Shown here piece after piece: positions 22,136 through 34,153 of a stretch of DNA of 64,000 bases. Position 1 is the stretch's first letter; each line of letters starts with the position of its first letter. The position numbers and the translations under genes are program-made. The notes beneath the pieces are model-generated. The model worked only from the letters and a program-made list of their open reading frames with translations, had not been told where the DNA came from and made no database searches. This stretch comes from Sabellastarte sp. h YS-2021 (Eukaryota > Annelida > Polychaeta > Sabellida > Sabellidae). The DNA is taken from assembly GCA_964017235.1 (NCBI GenBank), contig OZ024933.1:12217962-12281961 (forward strand), read 5' to 3'.

Positions 22136-23480
22136 GTGATGATAAAATATAGTCTGTTCTGTCAACAAAGAAAAAATACCCGTTGCTACTTAATTTGTGA
22201 AGACAGACAACATTTTCATTTGAAGCAAGCTATGCGCTATATGATCAAATTCATTGGATGGTTAAGTTTTAGATCTGGTCAAGGATCATATGTACAACCA
22301 CAGTGGAATACGTCAGCCGGGAGTTATTGTTTTATGACAATCTCTGTTGAATAGAAATAATATAAATATCTGCCAAATTAATATACTATATATGTTCTCT
22401 ACAAACTGGTAAATGATGACATTGTTGCACATTGATAAACACATTATTGAACAGAAACTGTCTGCAAATATCAATGTAGCAAATCAAAATGTTGCACTTA
22501 ATGCATAAAAATGATATAAAGTATTCCAAAAAGTACTAACACACCAATATTGCCAATGGATATACAAATTGGTTAAGATAATTTAACATAGTTATACAAA
22601 AAAATAGTAAAAGCAATGTATGTTATCACCTTTAACGGTGTTTTGAACTGTTGTCTTTGTCTTTTTTTGGGACACACAGCATCAGTTAAAGATATAATGT
22701 TACTTCATAATACTTATACTGCCCAAGTCACTTTCTTTGCCCCAGAAATAAGATAACTTTGATTTGTTCTGAATAAATACTGAAGTCAGTAAGTATGAAC
22801 ATTAAAATTGTAAATACATCATATTCTCAATCTGTTTTGACGAAATGTCTGATAAAGCATCTCAGTAAAAATATTGTGAAAATCATGTTTTCGGCTCTGT
22901 TCTGAAATATAATAACACAGCACATTATCTTCAAATATACTCATAAAACATACATTGAGTGCAAAACATAAGCAAAAACAAATATGTACAAAAAAGGTTT
23001 AAACAAAAAATAGCAACAAAACTAAAAAATGATGAGCGCAAATGCTATGGTGACAAGGGACAAGCTATTGTAAGCATAGTACAAATTTTAAGTTGACATT
23101 ATAAAAGTGAGACAAAACTAGACTAAGCCCCATAACTGATGGAAAATGATAAACATCAACTATTTTATCCACATGTGTAGGCTCTAAGCCAAAATAGGTA
23201 TGGATATTTTCATGTAATAGTGCTACACTTCAACAACACCTTGGAAATACAAACACTGTATATTCAAGTTTTTTATGCCTGGATTTGCTTTCAAAATTCT
23301 TACAATAGCACACACAAAATAACAAAGACACCTCAATATTTTACAGACCACACAGAGTGTATTTCTACAGTAAAGTGAGTTTAAATTAATAACTATTTTT
23401 AGTATAAATAATCTAAGTAGCTATATTAAATGAAATTTACATGATACGAATTTAACCACATACAGAAATGTCAGATCTTA
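22136..23480. other. AT-rich stretch downstream of the BEN-domain gene
   Basis: No gene was recognised. The part near 23480 may contain the 3' UTR end of the minus-strand gene: TTTATT at 23481-23486 reads AATAAA on the minus strand. Confidence 0.4.
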
Positions 23481-23640
23481 TTTATTCAGTATCTGTTGTA
23501 ACAGAAACTTAGCTGTTGTAATAGAGTATTTGTTGATAATCTCAGATGTATTTTGCTCTATTACTAGAAATACAGCCTCATTTGTTTTCTATATATTTGT
23601 AAGATCACTTTCCTTTTTACAATAAATTACTTTCTGCAGA

Positions 23641-24339
23641 CTAGTGCTTTGGTTTTTTGGTGTAATCTTCATTTTCTCCATCAAATGCGTTTTGTTTTCG
23701 CTTGACTGACTGCTCTGGTTTCCTTTCCTCACTGTTATTTGCTCCTTGAATTGAAGAACCACTGCTTTGAAAAGAGCTAGATGCTATAGTGGTTGCCAAT
23801 GTCACAGGTGATGGTCCAGTAAATGAATCGGCACTTGCCATTGCGTGGGATTCCTGGAGAGGCACATCATGACATTGTGTGTTGTTAAAGATAACTGTAC
23901 AATTGTGAAAATTGAAAGAGTTTTGTCCATTTGTTACAAAGTGACAATTTTTATTGGTCAAAGAAAAAGAACCTTTTCTTTGCACAATCTGACTTCTGGA
24001 TGATCTGCCATTTCGTTTGCAGGTAGTCTCAGATCCCCCATAACTCTCAAGTGGCACAGCTCTGGTTGAAGTAGTAACATAAGTAGTCCCAGCTTGTCCT
24101 TGTGTACTTGATTCATTTGGTTCAGAATTGTGATGCTTTGTTGAGGGTAGCTTTGATCTGGGAACTTGGAATTGCACTACATCAGCTTTTGGTTTGAATT
24201 TTAGTTTCTTTCTGGCATCAGCACATTTTTGATTAACTGTATCAAGGATACATTCACGGCTGACAGTGGCATATTTTTGTTGAACAAAAGCTACAAATGA
24301 AGATAACCGCTTCTTAATTATCAATGCATTAAAGTCACC
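23641..24339 (-). CDS. BEN-domain protein, last exon
   Basis: This is the terminal exon of a minus-strand gene. The acceptor is probably AAG at 24340-24341 and the stop is TAG at 23641. It encodes the second half of a BEN domain, seen in ALIIKKRLSSFVAFVQQKYA and in DTVNQKCADARKKLKFK, whose INxKCRxARKK-like end is typical of the family. A long Ser/Thr/Gln-rich tail follows, with basic clusters near the C-terminus (VKRKQ, KKPKH) that could be nuclear localisation signals. BEN domains bind DNA or protein partners in chromatin regulators, so a nuclear role is likely but inferred. The acceptor has a poor pyrimidine tract, which leaves the 5' border less certain. Confidence 0.72.
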   Translation of the reverse strand, partial: GDFNALIIKKRLSSFVAFVQQKYATVSRECILDTVNQKCADARKKLKFKPKADVVQFQVPRSKLPSTKHHNSEPNESSTQGQAGTTYVTTSTRAVPLESYGGSETTCKRNGRSSRSQIVQRKGSFSLTNKNCHFVTNGQNSFNFHNCTVIFNNTQCHDVPLQESHAMASADSFTGPSPVTLATTIASSSFQSSGSSIQGANNSEERKPEQSVKRKQNAFDGENEDYTKKPKH

Positions 24340-24543
24340 CTTTCCACCAATTTAATTGTGTGATCAGAACTATTTTAAAATGTAGATTTATTCCAAATGG
24401 CTTAATACTATGAACTAAAATTTAAGTGCTTTTACAGATGTGAACATATGTAGTGAAGATATAATTACTGCAATTAGTAGTGAAAGTATACTTGTGGTAA
24501 GATTATTCAATTAATATAAACTACACTTGCTTGGGTGATTTAC

Positions 24544-24768
24544 CGAAGTGTACTCACCAATGCATGTTTCTACAATGTTGTGGTCAAGTTCATCATATTT
24601 GGAATAATCTCTGTAAAGTGAGCTTGATGCAAGAAGGTCTTCAGTGAAAAATAAACCAATAAGGCATCGCACCACACTTCGTGCAGTATTCTCCATTCGT
24701 TTTAAGGAGGGCACAATCTTACTCTTGTCACAATGAAAACCAGTTTTTGCTATGAACTCGTTGACATC
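24544..24768 (-). CDS. BEN-domain protein, exon 4: first half of BEN domain
   Basis: The acceptor TTACAG precedes GATGTCAACGAG. The translation has the BEN N-terminal pattern: SLKRMENTARSVVRCLIGLF followed by FTEDLLASSSLY. Two donors are possible. TCG|GTAAAT (exon ending at 24544) keeps phase 0 and joins the last exon in frame. The stronger-looking G|GTGAGT (exon ending at 24558) would put the last exon out of frame and meet a TGA at once. The first is preferred for the full-length model. Confidence 0.7.
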
Positions 24769-25051
24769 CTGTAATGTCAATAATGTATTCCTGTATTGGA
24801 TGTATTTTACACAACACAAATTAATAAAACTGAAAACTAGTTGGTCCTTTCATTTCCTCCTCAATTGTTGCAACTCATGCAATATCACAAAATTGATAAA
24901 AATTACGCTTTTAACCACTTCATATAAAATAATATATTTTAGTCACAACTGATGTGTTCTTTTGTTTCAAATTATGACCAAAGAATTACTGAAGCAAAAA
25001 CTGTAATGCCCTAGTACACATTGTACATTTTACTTTATTATGGTAACAAAC

Positions 25052-25340
25052 CTTCTTAATGGGGTCACTAAAGTTGTACCATCCTGATATGGCTGTTTCC
25101 GTAGTGTGTGACATGCGTTGTTTTTTTGCATTTGTTTCTTTGTGACTTTGGGTTTGTGATGTAGATGTGTTATTCTGCTTGGCATTTTTGTTCAGCTTTT
25201 TTACTTCCACTAGTTCCTTTGGAGTAGTATCTTGTTTAAATAATTCTGTAGTGCATCGATTGTGACTTTCATTTTCCTTTTGTTGTAACTTGCACGTACT
25301 GGCAACTTGATTGGGATTAACAGTACCCTGCTCACCACTA
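25052..25340 (-). CDS. BEN-domain protein, exon 3
   Basis: The acceptor is TTTTGTTACAG after a T-rich tract and the donor is AAG|GTTTGT. The exon starts with one base completing a Ser codon from the previous exon and ends in phase 0, matching both neighbours. It encodes a polar, Lys/Asn/Gln/Thr-rich linker (KKLNKNAKQNNTSTSQTQ) that ends GWYNFSDPIKK just before the BEN domain. Confidence 0.68.
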
Positions 25341-26626
25341 CTGTAACAAAATTTCAAAAATATGATAAATATTACCTCAATCTTTAATGTATTGGGATTA
25401 TAACAATGAACTATTTCAAACAAAACACATACATATTGCAATTAATTACATGTTTGAAATAACAGAATTCGCAGTTTCAACAAATCTTGTGGAAAAACTA
25501 AAGGTCGTTACCAAAGGTTTAGAAAATATATTTACATTTTGGCATTAAATAAAATCTATTTGTATTTGTTCCCCTGGTCATATATCACAAGTCACAGTTT
25601 TAAGAATGGAGACGCACATTCAAACACACATAAGCACATGCACTGAACAGCAGACCAAACAAATGAATATCAACATGTGAGTGTACTAGAAAGTAGGGCC
25701 TGGTTAAACTGCAACTTGATATTTCAAAATAACTGATATTTATACTTTCTATTTGCTTTCGAAAGATCTTCCCCACATGTGTACATGTAAATAAAATTAT
25801 ATATCACATACGGTATTAATGAATTTTTGTTCAATGTGGGCTCAAATCATTTTGCAAATAAGTCCCTAGATAATAATAAATAAATAGTTAAGCAAACTTA
25901 AAATGTTGCTTTTAGTTATACCCACAAGAAAGCTTCCTCATATAAATAGATTGTTCCATGGGGTAAAGTTTGAAAAATGTCTACTTTGTTAAGTTTTAAA
26001 ACCTAGATCTTTCTGTCCATTGTCACTTTAGTTTCTAAACCACAAAATAAGCAACATTCAGCACTGAGTGTGTTATATGTATACAGCCATCTTTTGGTTT
26101 GGCAAAATATGTGTCAAAATATATATTCGAAGGTACACAATTTAGCTACATCATTTATGTACCTTTTACTGAAAATATGTCTTTCTATTGTTAATTGATT
26201 TTTGGGGGGAAAATTACTCTTCCAATTACTCTCCCTTGGAAATAGCTGCTGAACTAAAATAAGACTAATGAACTAAATTAGTCATTAACTTATACAATTT
26301 ATCATATCACATATTATTGATAGCACATTTTTGCCTTGACACTTTCATTTAATTTGTTTTCTTTTATATGAAAACATCAATTATTCCCTTAGCAAGCTAT
26401 AAGTGTCCACAAAATTATGATTAATATGAAACTTCTATGAAAAAACTTCATAACCATGCACATTTCCATCTGCATTCAAAATGTGCTTGACATCTACAAC
26501 CCTCTTTAAATTAAATTATTTTTTTGGTAAAAAAGATTATACTTCATCATAAAATGAGTATTCGAAAAAGTATATGATATTTTGTCAGTATCTTTTGTGG
26601 AATTACATAATATTTCTGAAAATTAC

Positions 26627-26974
26627 CTTTTGTGGTGAGTAAATGCCGGCTCACTCTGAAAATCAGCTGGACCTTGTAACTCAAAACTTAATGCACCACC
26701 AGTTCCAGATTCTTTGTAAAGAAAGTCATTGTCTTTTGTTGCATTGACTGAAGCAGTTTTGGACAAGAGGGATTCTTGTTCATTTCCGAATGGTGTTGAC
26801 ATATCAAAAGCGGGTAGTGGTAACAATTTGCCATTACCTACATCTTTGACTATGATCTCATGTGTCTTACTTCTGTCTAATGTGTTCATTGCTGTTACAG
26901 TTACATTTTCCATTACATCTTGAACAATAAGATCTCCTTTTGAAAATGATTGTATCATTTGTTCATCTGCTACC
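26627..26974 (-). CDS. BEN-domain protein, exon 2
   Basis: Acceptor TTGTAG|G, donor AAAAG|GTAATT. The exon begins with one base and ends with two, in agreement with exons 1 and 3. It encodes about 115 residues of low-complexity acidic and Ser/Thr-rich sequence with no known domain. Confidence 0.66.
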
Positions 26975-27147
26975 CTACAATTGAACTAAACAAAATATTT
27001 ATCTGGCAAATGGTCAGTTCAGTTCAACTTAGAAGAGTTGGAAAATAACTTTGAAGCAAATTAAAGCATATTGTGTCATAATGTGGCACATTTATGTGGT
27101 TTGAAAATCAGATAGTTTGAAAAATTTATGTTCAGTAATCAACTTAC

Positions 27148-27488
27148 CATGTTGTGTCTGATGTGAAGTTTAGTGGTTCTTGGAAGACTTCTTTGCCTTG
27201 GTAGCTGTATGTAGATAATTCTGATTCTCTGATGTTGTACCTGAAGATATCTGAATCTCTTTTTGATCCGATCGGTATTATTTGAAATTGGCATTGCTCT
27301 TGCTCAGGTATTTGTGTTTTTTCAACACTTTGTATTTGGTTTTCTGCTAGTGGTGTTGAAGCTATAGCATTTAATGGCACTGCCACTACTACCTGTTCCT
27401 GTCTAGGTGTGGCAATTTTCATTTCCTCTACAATAAGTCCACAATTATTACTATTTATTGCAAAAGTCATTTTCAAATAAAGTCTTTG
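27148..27488 (-). CDS. BEN-domain protein, first coding exon
   Basis: Acceptor TTTTTACAG|CAAAG at 27488, donor ACATG|GTAAGT (a strong site). An ATG at 27470 in the good context AAAATGA gives MTFAINSNNCG as the likely start; the 18 bases before it would be 5' UTR. With this start the five exons total 1884 bases, a 627-residue protein with every phase matching. The frame is also open back to the acceptor, so coding could continue from farther upstream. The nearest ankyrin exon ends in the wrong phase to join it directly. Confidence 0.62.
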
Positions 27489-28224
27489 CTGTAAAAATAC
27501 ACAGATTAAATATTGTAAGAAATAATATCAATATCTTTTTAAAACATTTTTTATTCTCTACTAATAGACCATTACTCAATGTTAAAGCCATCATCTTAAG
27601 GATGAGCCACTAATTGTTGATAGTGCTATTTAGAAAAAAATATTGTTTGATGTTGTTTGACTTCATTGCATAAATATATGATTTGTCTTGAGTGTATAGG
27701 TGGTCTTCGTTGTCCTAGTGGTTAGCAAGTTTGATATCTCATCACAGGCTGTCAGCTCTGTGTGTGCTCCACTCCAGCAAGTGTCAATGCTATGGACCTG
27801 TCTCAATGCAACGCTGGCTGTTGAACAGGTTGTAAAATATCAACTTTATTGTATAGATAAAACATATGGCAAAAATATAAGGCCCTCAGTAGAAAAATCA
27901 CTTCATGAGACCTAGATTCTGGATCACTCCTTGGCTCAGAGAAAACAATATTGCCACTAATATTCACTAATGCCTGACTTTGAGAGGGGAAGGACCAATC
28001 CTCCAGGTCCTTCCTGTGCATTCTCTCAAAATTGTTATCATTAAAAGGTGTAGGACCCAGGATGGGGGGCAAATCATCAAGAATAATGGGAATAGTTATT
28101 ATGTTGGCACCAAATGCAATTCATTTATGATTTGTGAATGTTAAATGAGATATGTATAGACAAGGGAAACTGTAAGATGACAATGGGGCCAAGAAAACTA
28201 TCCCTAAAGCTATGTAAGTTCAAT
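27489..28224. other. Interval between the BEN-domain gene and the ankyrin exons
   Basis: It holds a tRNA-like stretch at about 27698-27730 (CTAGTGGTTAGCAAG resembles an A box, but no clear B box follows). A protein-like minus-strand frame lies at 27860-28110 (GPTPFNDNNFERMHRKDLE) with no usable acceptor. It may be a decayed mobile element; unassigned. Confidence 0.3.
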
Positions 28225-28585
28225 TTAATTACCATAATATAAGATGTTCAGTATTTCATCGGCTGTTTTCCTGTATTTATTGTGCAGGGACAAATAATTC
28301 TGGCCAAGTAATGTTCTTGTTGTTCTGTCATTCCCATCCTCAAATAAAGGATTGGCTCCTCTTTGAAGTAGCAGTCTCACAATCTGTGGATAACATGCTA
28401 GAGAAGCAACATGCAGTATTGGTAGTCCTTTCAGTGACAGATAAATCTTTAATGACTTTATTGGCTCAATTGATTCAAAGTTGTGTTGGTAATTTACATC
28501 CACTCTTTTGTGTTTCAACAGATTGACAGCAACATCTTCAGCTCCATTTACCAATGCTCTCCAAAGGGCCATCGAAGGATACAGT
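28225..28585 (-). CDS. Ankyrin-repeat exon, probably the terminal exon
   Basis: The acceptor is TTCACTTTACAG|A at 28585. The exon encodes about two and a half ankyrin repeats: ALWRALVNGAEDVAVNLL, then GLPILHVASLACYPQIVRLL followed by LQRGANPLFEDGND, the classic ankyrin pattern. The frame ends at TAA 28225-28227. A GTAATT donor at 28232 could extend it, but it would leave phase 1, unlike every other exon in the array and incompatible with the next downstream exon. A terminal exon is therefore the simpler reading. Confidence 0.72.
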
Positions 28586-29750
28586 CTGTAAAGTGAACAA
28601 AATCTTAATGTAGTGAATAGAAGAAATGAAATAATTTAGGTCATTCTTTCAAATTTTACCCATATTTTTCAATTATATTCTTTTTCATAAACAATATTTT
28701 ATTGAAGCAATCAGGCAAAATCAACAAAGATTATAATAAGCCTTCTCGCATTCTTGACACAGTATTGTTTACAAAGAAATTATTAAATACAAACATACAG
28801 TGTAATCAAGTGTAACTTGATTAAATGGGTAGAGCATTTTGTTACCTATTACCTGAAAATTAAAATTTTTTAATTATCTCTAACCTCCATCTATTCTACA
28901 TCAATTTAGCATTTTACAAATTCATCCGGATTATATGTTCTGTAAGCACAATGCCAATCTGTCAATATGGTCTGATAATAAAGTTTGTAGTATAACAACA
29001 AAAATACACAGAATTCCCTTACATACAGATGTTTCAGTGTTTTAAGTAAATAACTTTGGACAGTCATTTTTGTTATTTTATATTGCATCACTTCCTATGA
29101 TGGTATCTTTTTTGTATCATTCGATGATACTGATAGGAAGTATAAAGAGGAAAATACCCTGTAAATGAATCAATCTTCTGACTCTATAGGACAAATGTAT
29201 ATGGGTTATCATACTATCTAATTAGCATATGTACACTTTTCAATTCACAGAAGATGAAAAAGGCATAATTAAATTTATTTTTCTTTGTATGAATTAACAT
29301 GACTGGGGTGTTTCCTCTTTCCAATACATTTCAATAATATTGACAATTATTTATAGGAAGAGAAGATCTTTAACAAGCACATCATGTGGTTTTTATGTAA
29401 GCATAAATATGGCTAGAAGTAATTATGATCAAAGTTCACACCGCTTTACTAGACGCTGCACTTAGTGGCACTGAATCAGCATTTGAACAAATATTCATTT
29501 TTTTAAAATAAACTGATTTCATCAAGCTTAAAAAAAATTGATATTGATAATTCACAGGTAACTTCTTATAAATATTAAAAGATTTGAAATCTTTACAATA
29601 CTAGGCAAAGCAGATCATGATCATAGCTTTACCTTATCTCAATAAAGAAACAATGAAAGTATTATATAATGTTTGATAACAAGAACAAGATACACTCCAA
29701 TGGAATTTAAGCAAACAACCTGACATTGCTTAAACAAAGCTGATAATTAC

Positions 29751-29984
29751 CTTGCTGTTATACCCTGTTCATCCACTTCATCAATATTTGCATGTTTGGT
29801 CAGCAGTAATTCCTCAATCTGCAGGCAGTCGTCCAGTAGTCCATCAGACCACTGAATGTGCATCAGCGGTACTTTTCCATTCTTCTTGAAATTTATGTTT
29901 ATACCTGGTAAGTCCAGAAGTACTTTCACTTTGTACTCTTGATTTCTTTTGACAGCTTCGCATAGTTCTGATGAAATTTCATCA
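29751..29984 (-). CDS. Ankyrin-repeat exon cassette
   Basis: Acceptor TTTTCGTAG|T, donor GCAAG|GTAATT. It is 234 bp with both borders in phase 2. It encodes DEISSELCEAVKRNQEYKVK, then LLDLPGININFKKNGKVPLM and ELLLTKHANIDEVDEQGITA, two degenerate ankyrin repeats. Joining to the next exon gives AGA (Arg) in frame. Confidence 0.75.
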
Positions 29985-30268
29985 CTACGAAAACAAAATG
30001 TAACAAGAATGTTCTGTACTCTCCAGTGTATCTAATTTGCATAACACTATGTGCAATATTTATTACAGATCCTGACAACAAGATGATGGTTGGTGATTTA
30101 GTATGAATCAATCAATAAGGAAACATATTTAGTCTGGATATGTCTTTGAATAAATGCTATATTCTGTGCTAATATTTTGCATGTTTAAGTGTTGCTCAGT
30201 ACTGTCAGAAGAAATAGGGTTCTGTCTTTTAGCATGCAATTTCTTGTTTACACTTGTCATAATATTAC

Positions 30269-30520
30269 CTCACAGAAGTAGCTGTGTAATCTCCCACAGT
30301 TATGTCAGCTCCTCTCTCCCTCAACAAAGAAAATATTGTCACAGATTTTTCAAAAGTTTCACTACCCCAGTCAAGATTCATAATTGCAGTTCTGTTGCTT
30401 TCATCTGTTTGGTTGATATCAATTAAATCTTTTTGTATTAGCTCAGGAACTGTCAATACATCTGCAACTTGATGCCATCCCCACTTGGCAGCCTTCATAA
30501 GACCTCTTGAAAGATGGCTC
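30269..30520 (-). CDS. Ankyrin-repeat exon cassette
   Basis: 252 bp, phase 2 at both ends. The donor GTGAG|GTAATA is clear. The acceptor ACTGAAG|G has a weak pyrimidine tract. Translation: SHLSRGLMKAAKWGWHQVAD, LIDINQTDESNRTAIMNLDW, then IFSLLRERGADITVGDYTAT. The RERGAD-x-x-x-x-D end is the ankyrin beta-turn. Confidence 0.72.
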
Positions 30521-32028
30521 CTTCAGTATTTATATACAATACAAAATACAATACCATATATCATATTTTAGTTTTCCAATATGATACAGTGCACATTTTG
30601 CATTATTTTCCATATAGCATAGTGGTAAGACTACATAACATTTGCTGAAAATATAAACTGCTGTGTAGGTTTGTAGTCTATTGTCATTAAGAAATACAAA
30701 GGCTTAACGATGTGTTAGAATGTAAGATTTAAAAGTAATTTTTTTTTAATAAGTATGCCAATATACATCAAAGCATTGTTCACTGTTCACAAGTCAGGGT
30801 TAAAATAACTTAAGTTTAGGAAATGAGACTTTCAGATTCAATTACAAAGTTTATGGTTGTGATAGATGGCATACTTTTTTCACTATAGTTATATATCTGA
30901 GCACCTGTTGATCTCTTCTATTAACCCAAAACCAAATTACTGTAGGAAATTCCTTGATAGGCCTATAGTATTGGGCATGAAAAAATTATTTCAAAATATT
31001 TGGACACAGATATTTAAAGATATCTCAAAAACATGTGACCTATGATAAGGTTTCAAAATGGGATTTCCAAAAATTTAATATAACTTCATAGTCAGTGGAG
31101 TGGTTCAGTACCACAGAAATAATGACTCAAATATCTATCTTACATTGTTGGATGCAAGAAATTTGATAAAGTCAAATATAACAAGCTGTTATAGTTATTA
31201 CTACAAACAATATTTTCGATAACACTGTGAATTTCTAGTTATTATTTATTACTATAAAATTGCATACCTCTCACAAGATAAATTGAACTGTATAAGGCAG
31301 TTCACTTCAGTCAATTATTAAATATTTGTAACAATTGGTGTATGTAAAACATAATATAGTAATGTTATGCAAATATAATTTTGTACATGTATATAGGTGT
31401 CATTAGGTGCTAGTTATTCTCAAAATTGCGTAATTGTTTTTTCATTATTTCTAAATTTTCATACCATGTGTACGTGAACCAAGTAAATAATAATAGTAAT
31501 CAGATAACTACAACTGGCACCTTCATACGACTAATGCATATTTATATCCACAGGCTACACAATGCACGTTTGGCAGACAGTTTGACATCACAAACCAATA
31601 GGAGCAATATTAAATGAGATATGGGCATCTGACAGCATGGGCTACTTTGTCATAATATCGATGAACTTGAATTTAAAGTTTGAAAGTTTAAAATCCTCAA
31701 GATTGTATAGGACATATTTACATGTTCACCATATCACACAGAGATTCAACTTTGTACTGCTAATATCTCCCACAGTTTGTATATAAGAAAGGTGCATTAT
31801 TTAGACAGAAACTGCCATGATTGTCCTCCTGGTTCTTGAAATAAAAGCAAAATTATTCTCTGACAGCTTTTGTGATAAACGAGCAGGACTCCAGCAGATG
31901 TAAAATTATTCTGAATACATAGGGAACAAGAAAATCTCTGTACACTCTGATATACAACAGGTGAAGAACAAAGCATAATGAAATGTATCTAAATAATGCA
32001 TCTAGTTGATACGTTCTTAAATAGTTAC

Positions 32029-32259
32029 CTTATGGGTCTTTTTTCCCAATTTTGACCTTTGTCCATCAGATACTGAAGCAAGACTCTGTAGGTATCTGCG
32101 CATTTCCTGTCATCTTCGTCACTGATATCAAAATCATCAATAATGGTGTCAACAACATGGAGTGGCACTGACTCTATGTTGATGTGTGGCAGTATTACCT
32201 CACAAACTTTATGATAGCAACGAGATGCTGCTTGTTCCAAGGCTTCTGCGAGGTATTTT
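32029..32259 (-). CDS. Ankyrin-repeat exon cassette, divergent
   Basis: 231 bp, phase 2 both ends, acceptor TTATTGGCAG|A, donor ATAAG|GTAACT. YLAEALEQAASRCYHKVCEV aligns with the first helices of the other cassettes, and DRKCADTYRVLLQYLMDKGQ with the second repeat. The middle glycine/TPL motif is replaced by an acidic stretch (DDFDISDEDD), so the second repeat may fold poorly. Confidence 0.7.
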
Positions 32260-32361
32260 CTGCCAATAATATCGAATATTACAGGATTTTACTCTTCTTT
32301 GTACATATGTTCACTTTTTAAAAAATAGTATCATGAGTATTTAGAAGTCAAGTACATGGCT

Positions 32362-32594
32362 CATTTATTTATTTATTTGGGTTTTACGTTGCTTTCAACA
32401 TTGTACAGGTTATATCACGACGGGTTGTTGGAAGAGCAGAGGAACCAGTACATACAGTTGGTCAAGGTTCTGTACTGTAAACTGCCGGCCAATGGCAAGC
32501 AACTAGCAGCTTTCCCACATGAGGCCTGGCTGAGAACTGAACCCCCGCCTCAGAGGTGGGAGGTAAGGGTGTTACCACTCTGCCACTGTGGCCT
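32362..32594 (-). repeat. tRNA-derived SINE copy 4 in an ankyrin-gene intron
   Basis: Minus-oriented copy: the tail reads as TTTATTTATTTATTTGGG at the left, and the head GGCCACAGTGGCAGAGTGG is at the right. It lies between two ankyrin exons only ~66 bp from the next acceptor-donor unit, in the same orientation as the gene. A clean target duplication is not evident. Confidence 0.83.
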
Positions 32595-32660
32595 TTAAGT
32601 TCATTGTTTAATGAAGAAGTTTCTCATAAAGTATTGATGTAAATGTGACTCTGTCCTTAC

Positions 32661-32903
32661 ATTGTTGATTTGCCATGACTGTCTTCTAAACTGACATCAC
32701 ATCTTTGCAGCAAGACTGAGTATGTGGAACTGCATATGTTGTCATCTACATGAGTCCCAGAAGTCATATCAATAGCCATTATTGGTGTTGTACCACTATC
32801 TGCTCTGAAGTTTACATCAACTCCATTTATGTTCACCAGTAATTGAACCGTTAATGGCCAACATTTTCTGGAAGCACTCCACAAAGCGTGTGACAAAATT
32901 TCA
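32661..32903 (-). CDS. Ankyrin-repeat exon cassette
   Basis: 243 bp, phase 2 both ends. Acceptor TTATATGTTTCAG|T, donor ACAAT|GTAAGG. Translation: EILSHALWSASRKCWPLTVQ, INGVDVNFRADSGTTPIMAI, and STYSVLLQRCDVSLEDSHGK, matching the cassette consensus of helix pair, VDVN turn, TPIM helix, YxxLL helix and D-x-x-GKS turn. Confidence 0.78.
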
Positions 32904-33137
32904 CTGAAACATATAAATATATATTCTTGGAAACTGTTTACTGTTTCAAAACACACATAATATTCATCTTTTTAATTTACTTTGGCCCAAAAGTGACATA
33001 TTTATATTCACCCCCTATTTCTTTAATGTGATGTTGTTATATACAGTAATTTTTCATACTAAAGCTATGTGAGAGTTAAATACTTGAATAGACTTTGCTT
33101 ATTCCACATTAGCCAAATGCATTGAATTGATTCTTAC

Positions 33138-33374
33138 TATATGTTCAACCTATGGTTGTCCCAAAACTGAGAGTCTGGACACTGTGTTAATAATGCTTGG
33201 TAGGAAGCATAGCAAGCTTCATCTGATCCACCATTTTTAGCAACTACAGTCAGAGGTATTGTGCCATTGTCAGCAATTTTGTTAGGATCTATGCATGGTT
33301 CATACATCAGCCGTGTCAGAACTTTATGCCAGCATTTGGTTGCTGCTCTGTGAAATGCTTTGTTCAAATCATTT
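33138..33374 (-). CDS. Ankyrin-repeat exon cassette
   Basis: 237 bp, phase 2 both ends. Acceptor AATTTTACAG|A, donor ATATA|GTAAGA. NDLNKAFHRAATKCWHKVLT and DNGTIPLTVVAKNGGSDEAC align closely with the other cassettes. GGSDEAC is shared with exons at 37734 and 57103, showing recent common descent of these modules. Confidence 0.78.
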
Positions 33375-34153
33375 CTGTAAAATTTAATTTATATAATATT
33401 AAGTTAGCATTTTGGATCTGCACTAAGCTTAAGACCAGAATAGTGACTGAGTATAGTAATAAGATTGAGTGAAAAAGATTTGAAAGAAATGTCAAGGACA
33501 AAACAGCAAAATAAAAATGGAAATTCAGTATTCAAGGTGTTTGTGGTTTATAAACTACATTTTATGAAATGAACATTACTGCCAACAGTTATATAAAATT
33601 TAAACTTTGTTAATACATATCATCTCATATAATATTTTCTCGTTAAAACATAAAGTTGCCCAAAAAGATCATTAATTACTTTCAATGGTCAATCAATTGG
33701 CACATTAATTTCCCTGTCATCTGTACACATGAAATGTGATGCACTATGTTATATCATTAAAACAAATCATCAGCAGTCACAAAGCTGGTTGGATTTGAAA
33801 TGTTTTCTAAAAAACAGTGGGTGTCAGTAATATGAAGTTGAATACATCTATACCTCTACCAATATCATGGTTTTGCAGTTTTGAATATAGCTATATTGCC
33901 TTAATTAAGAGGTGACCATCAACTTGCTGGAATAAATCTCATAGAGATTATGGAGTCTACCAGAACGAGATGCGGAAATGAGTTAAAATGTTGCAAGAGA
34001 CAAAATAATTGTTTATCTACTATGAAAATCCAGTTGCACAATGTGAAAGAGCTTATCCTGAGGGTCAATTCACTTGTTCAGTTTTGAAGAGGCATATAGG
34101 GCACAACCAGAATGAAATGTTTGTCTGGGTTTAGCATATAGATCAGCAGCTCA
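33375..34153. other. Intron, nothing recognised
   Basis: AT-rich intronic sequence before a LINE fragment; no coding signal. Confidence 0.45.

Noticed and set aside
22028-22354. 108-codon open frame
   Set aside because: It begins in the last unit of the 262-bp tandem array and has no domain or splice context.
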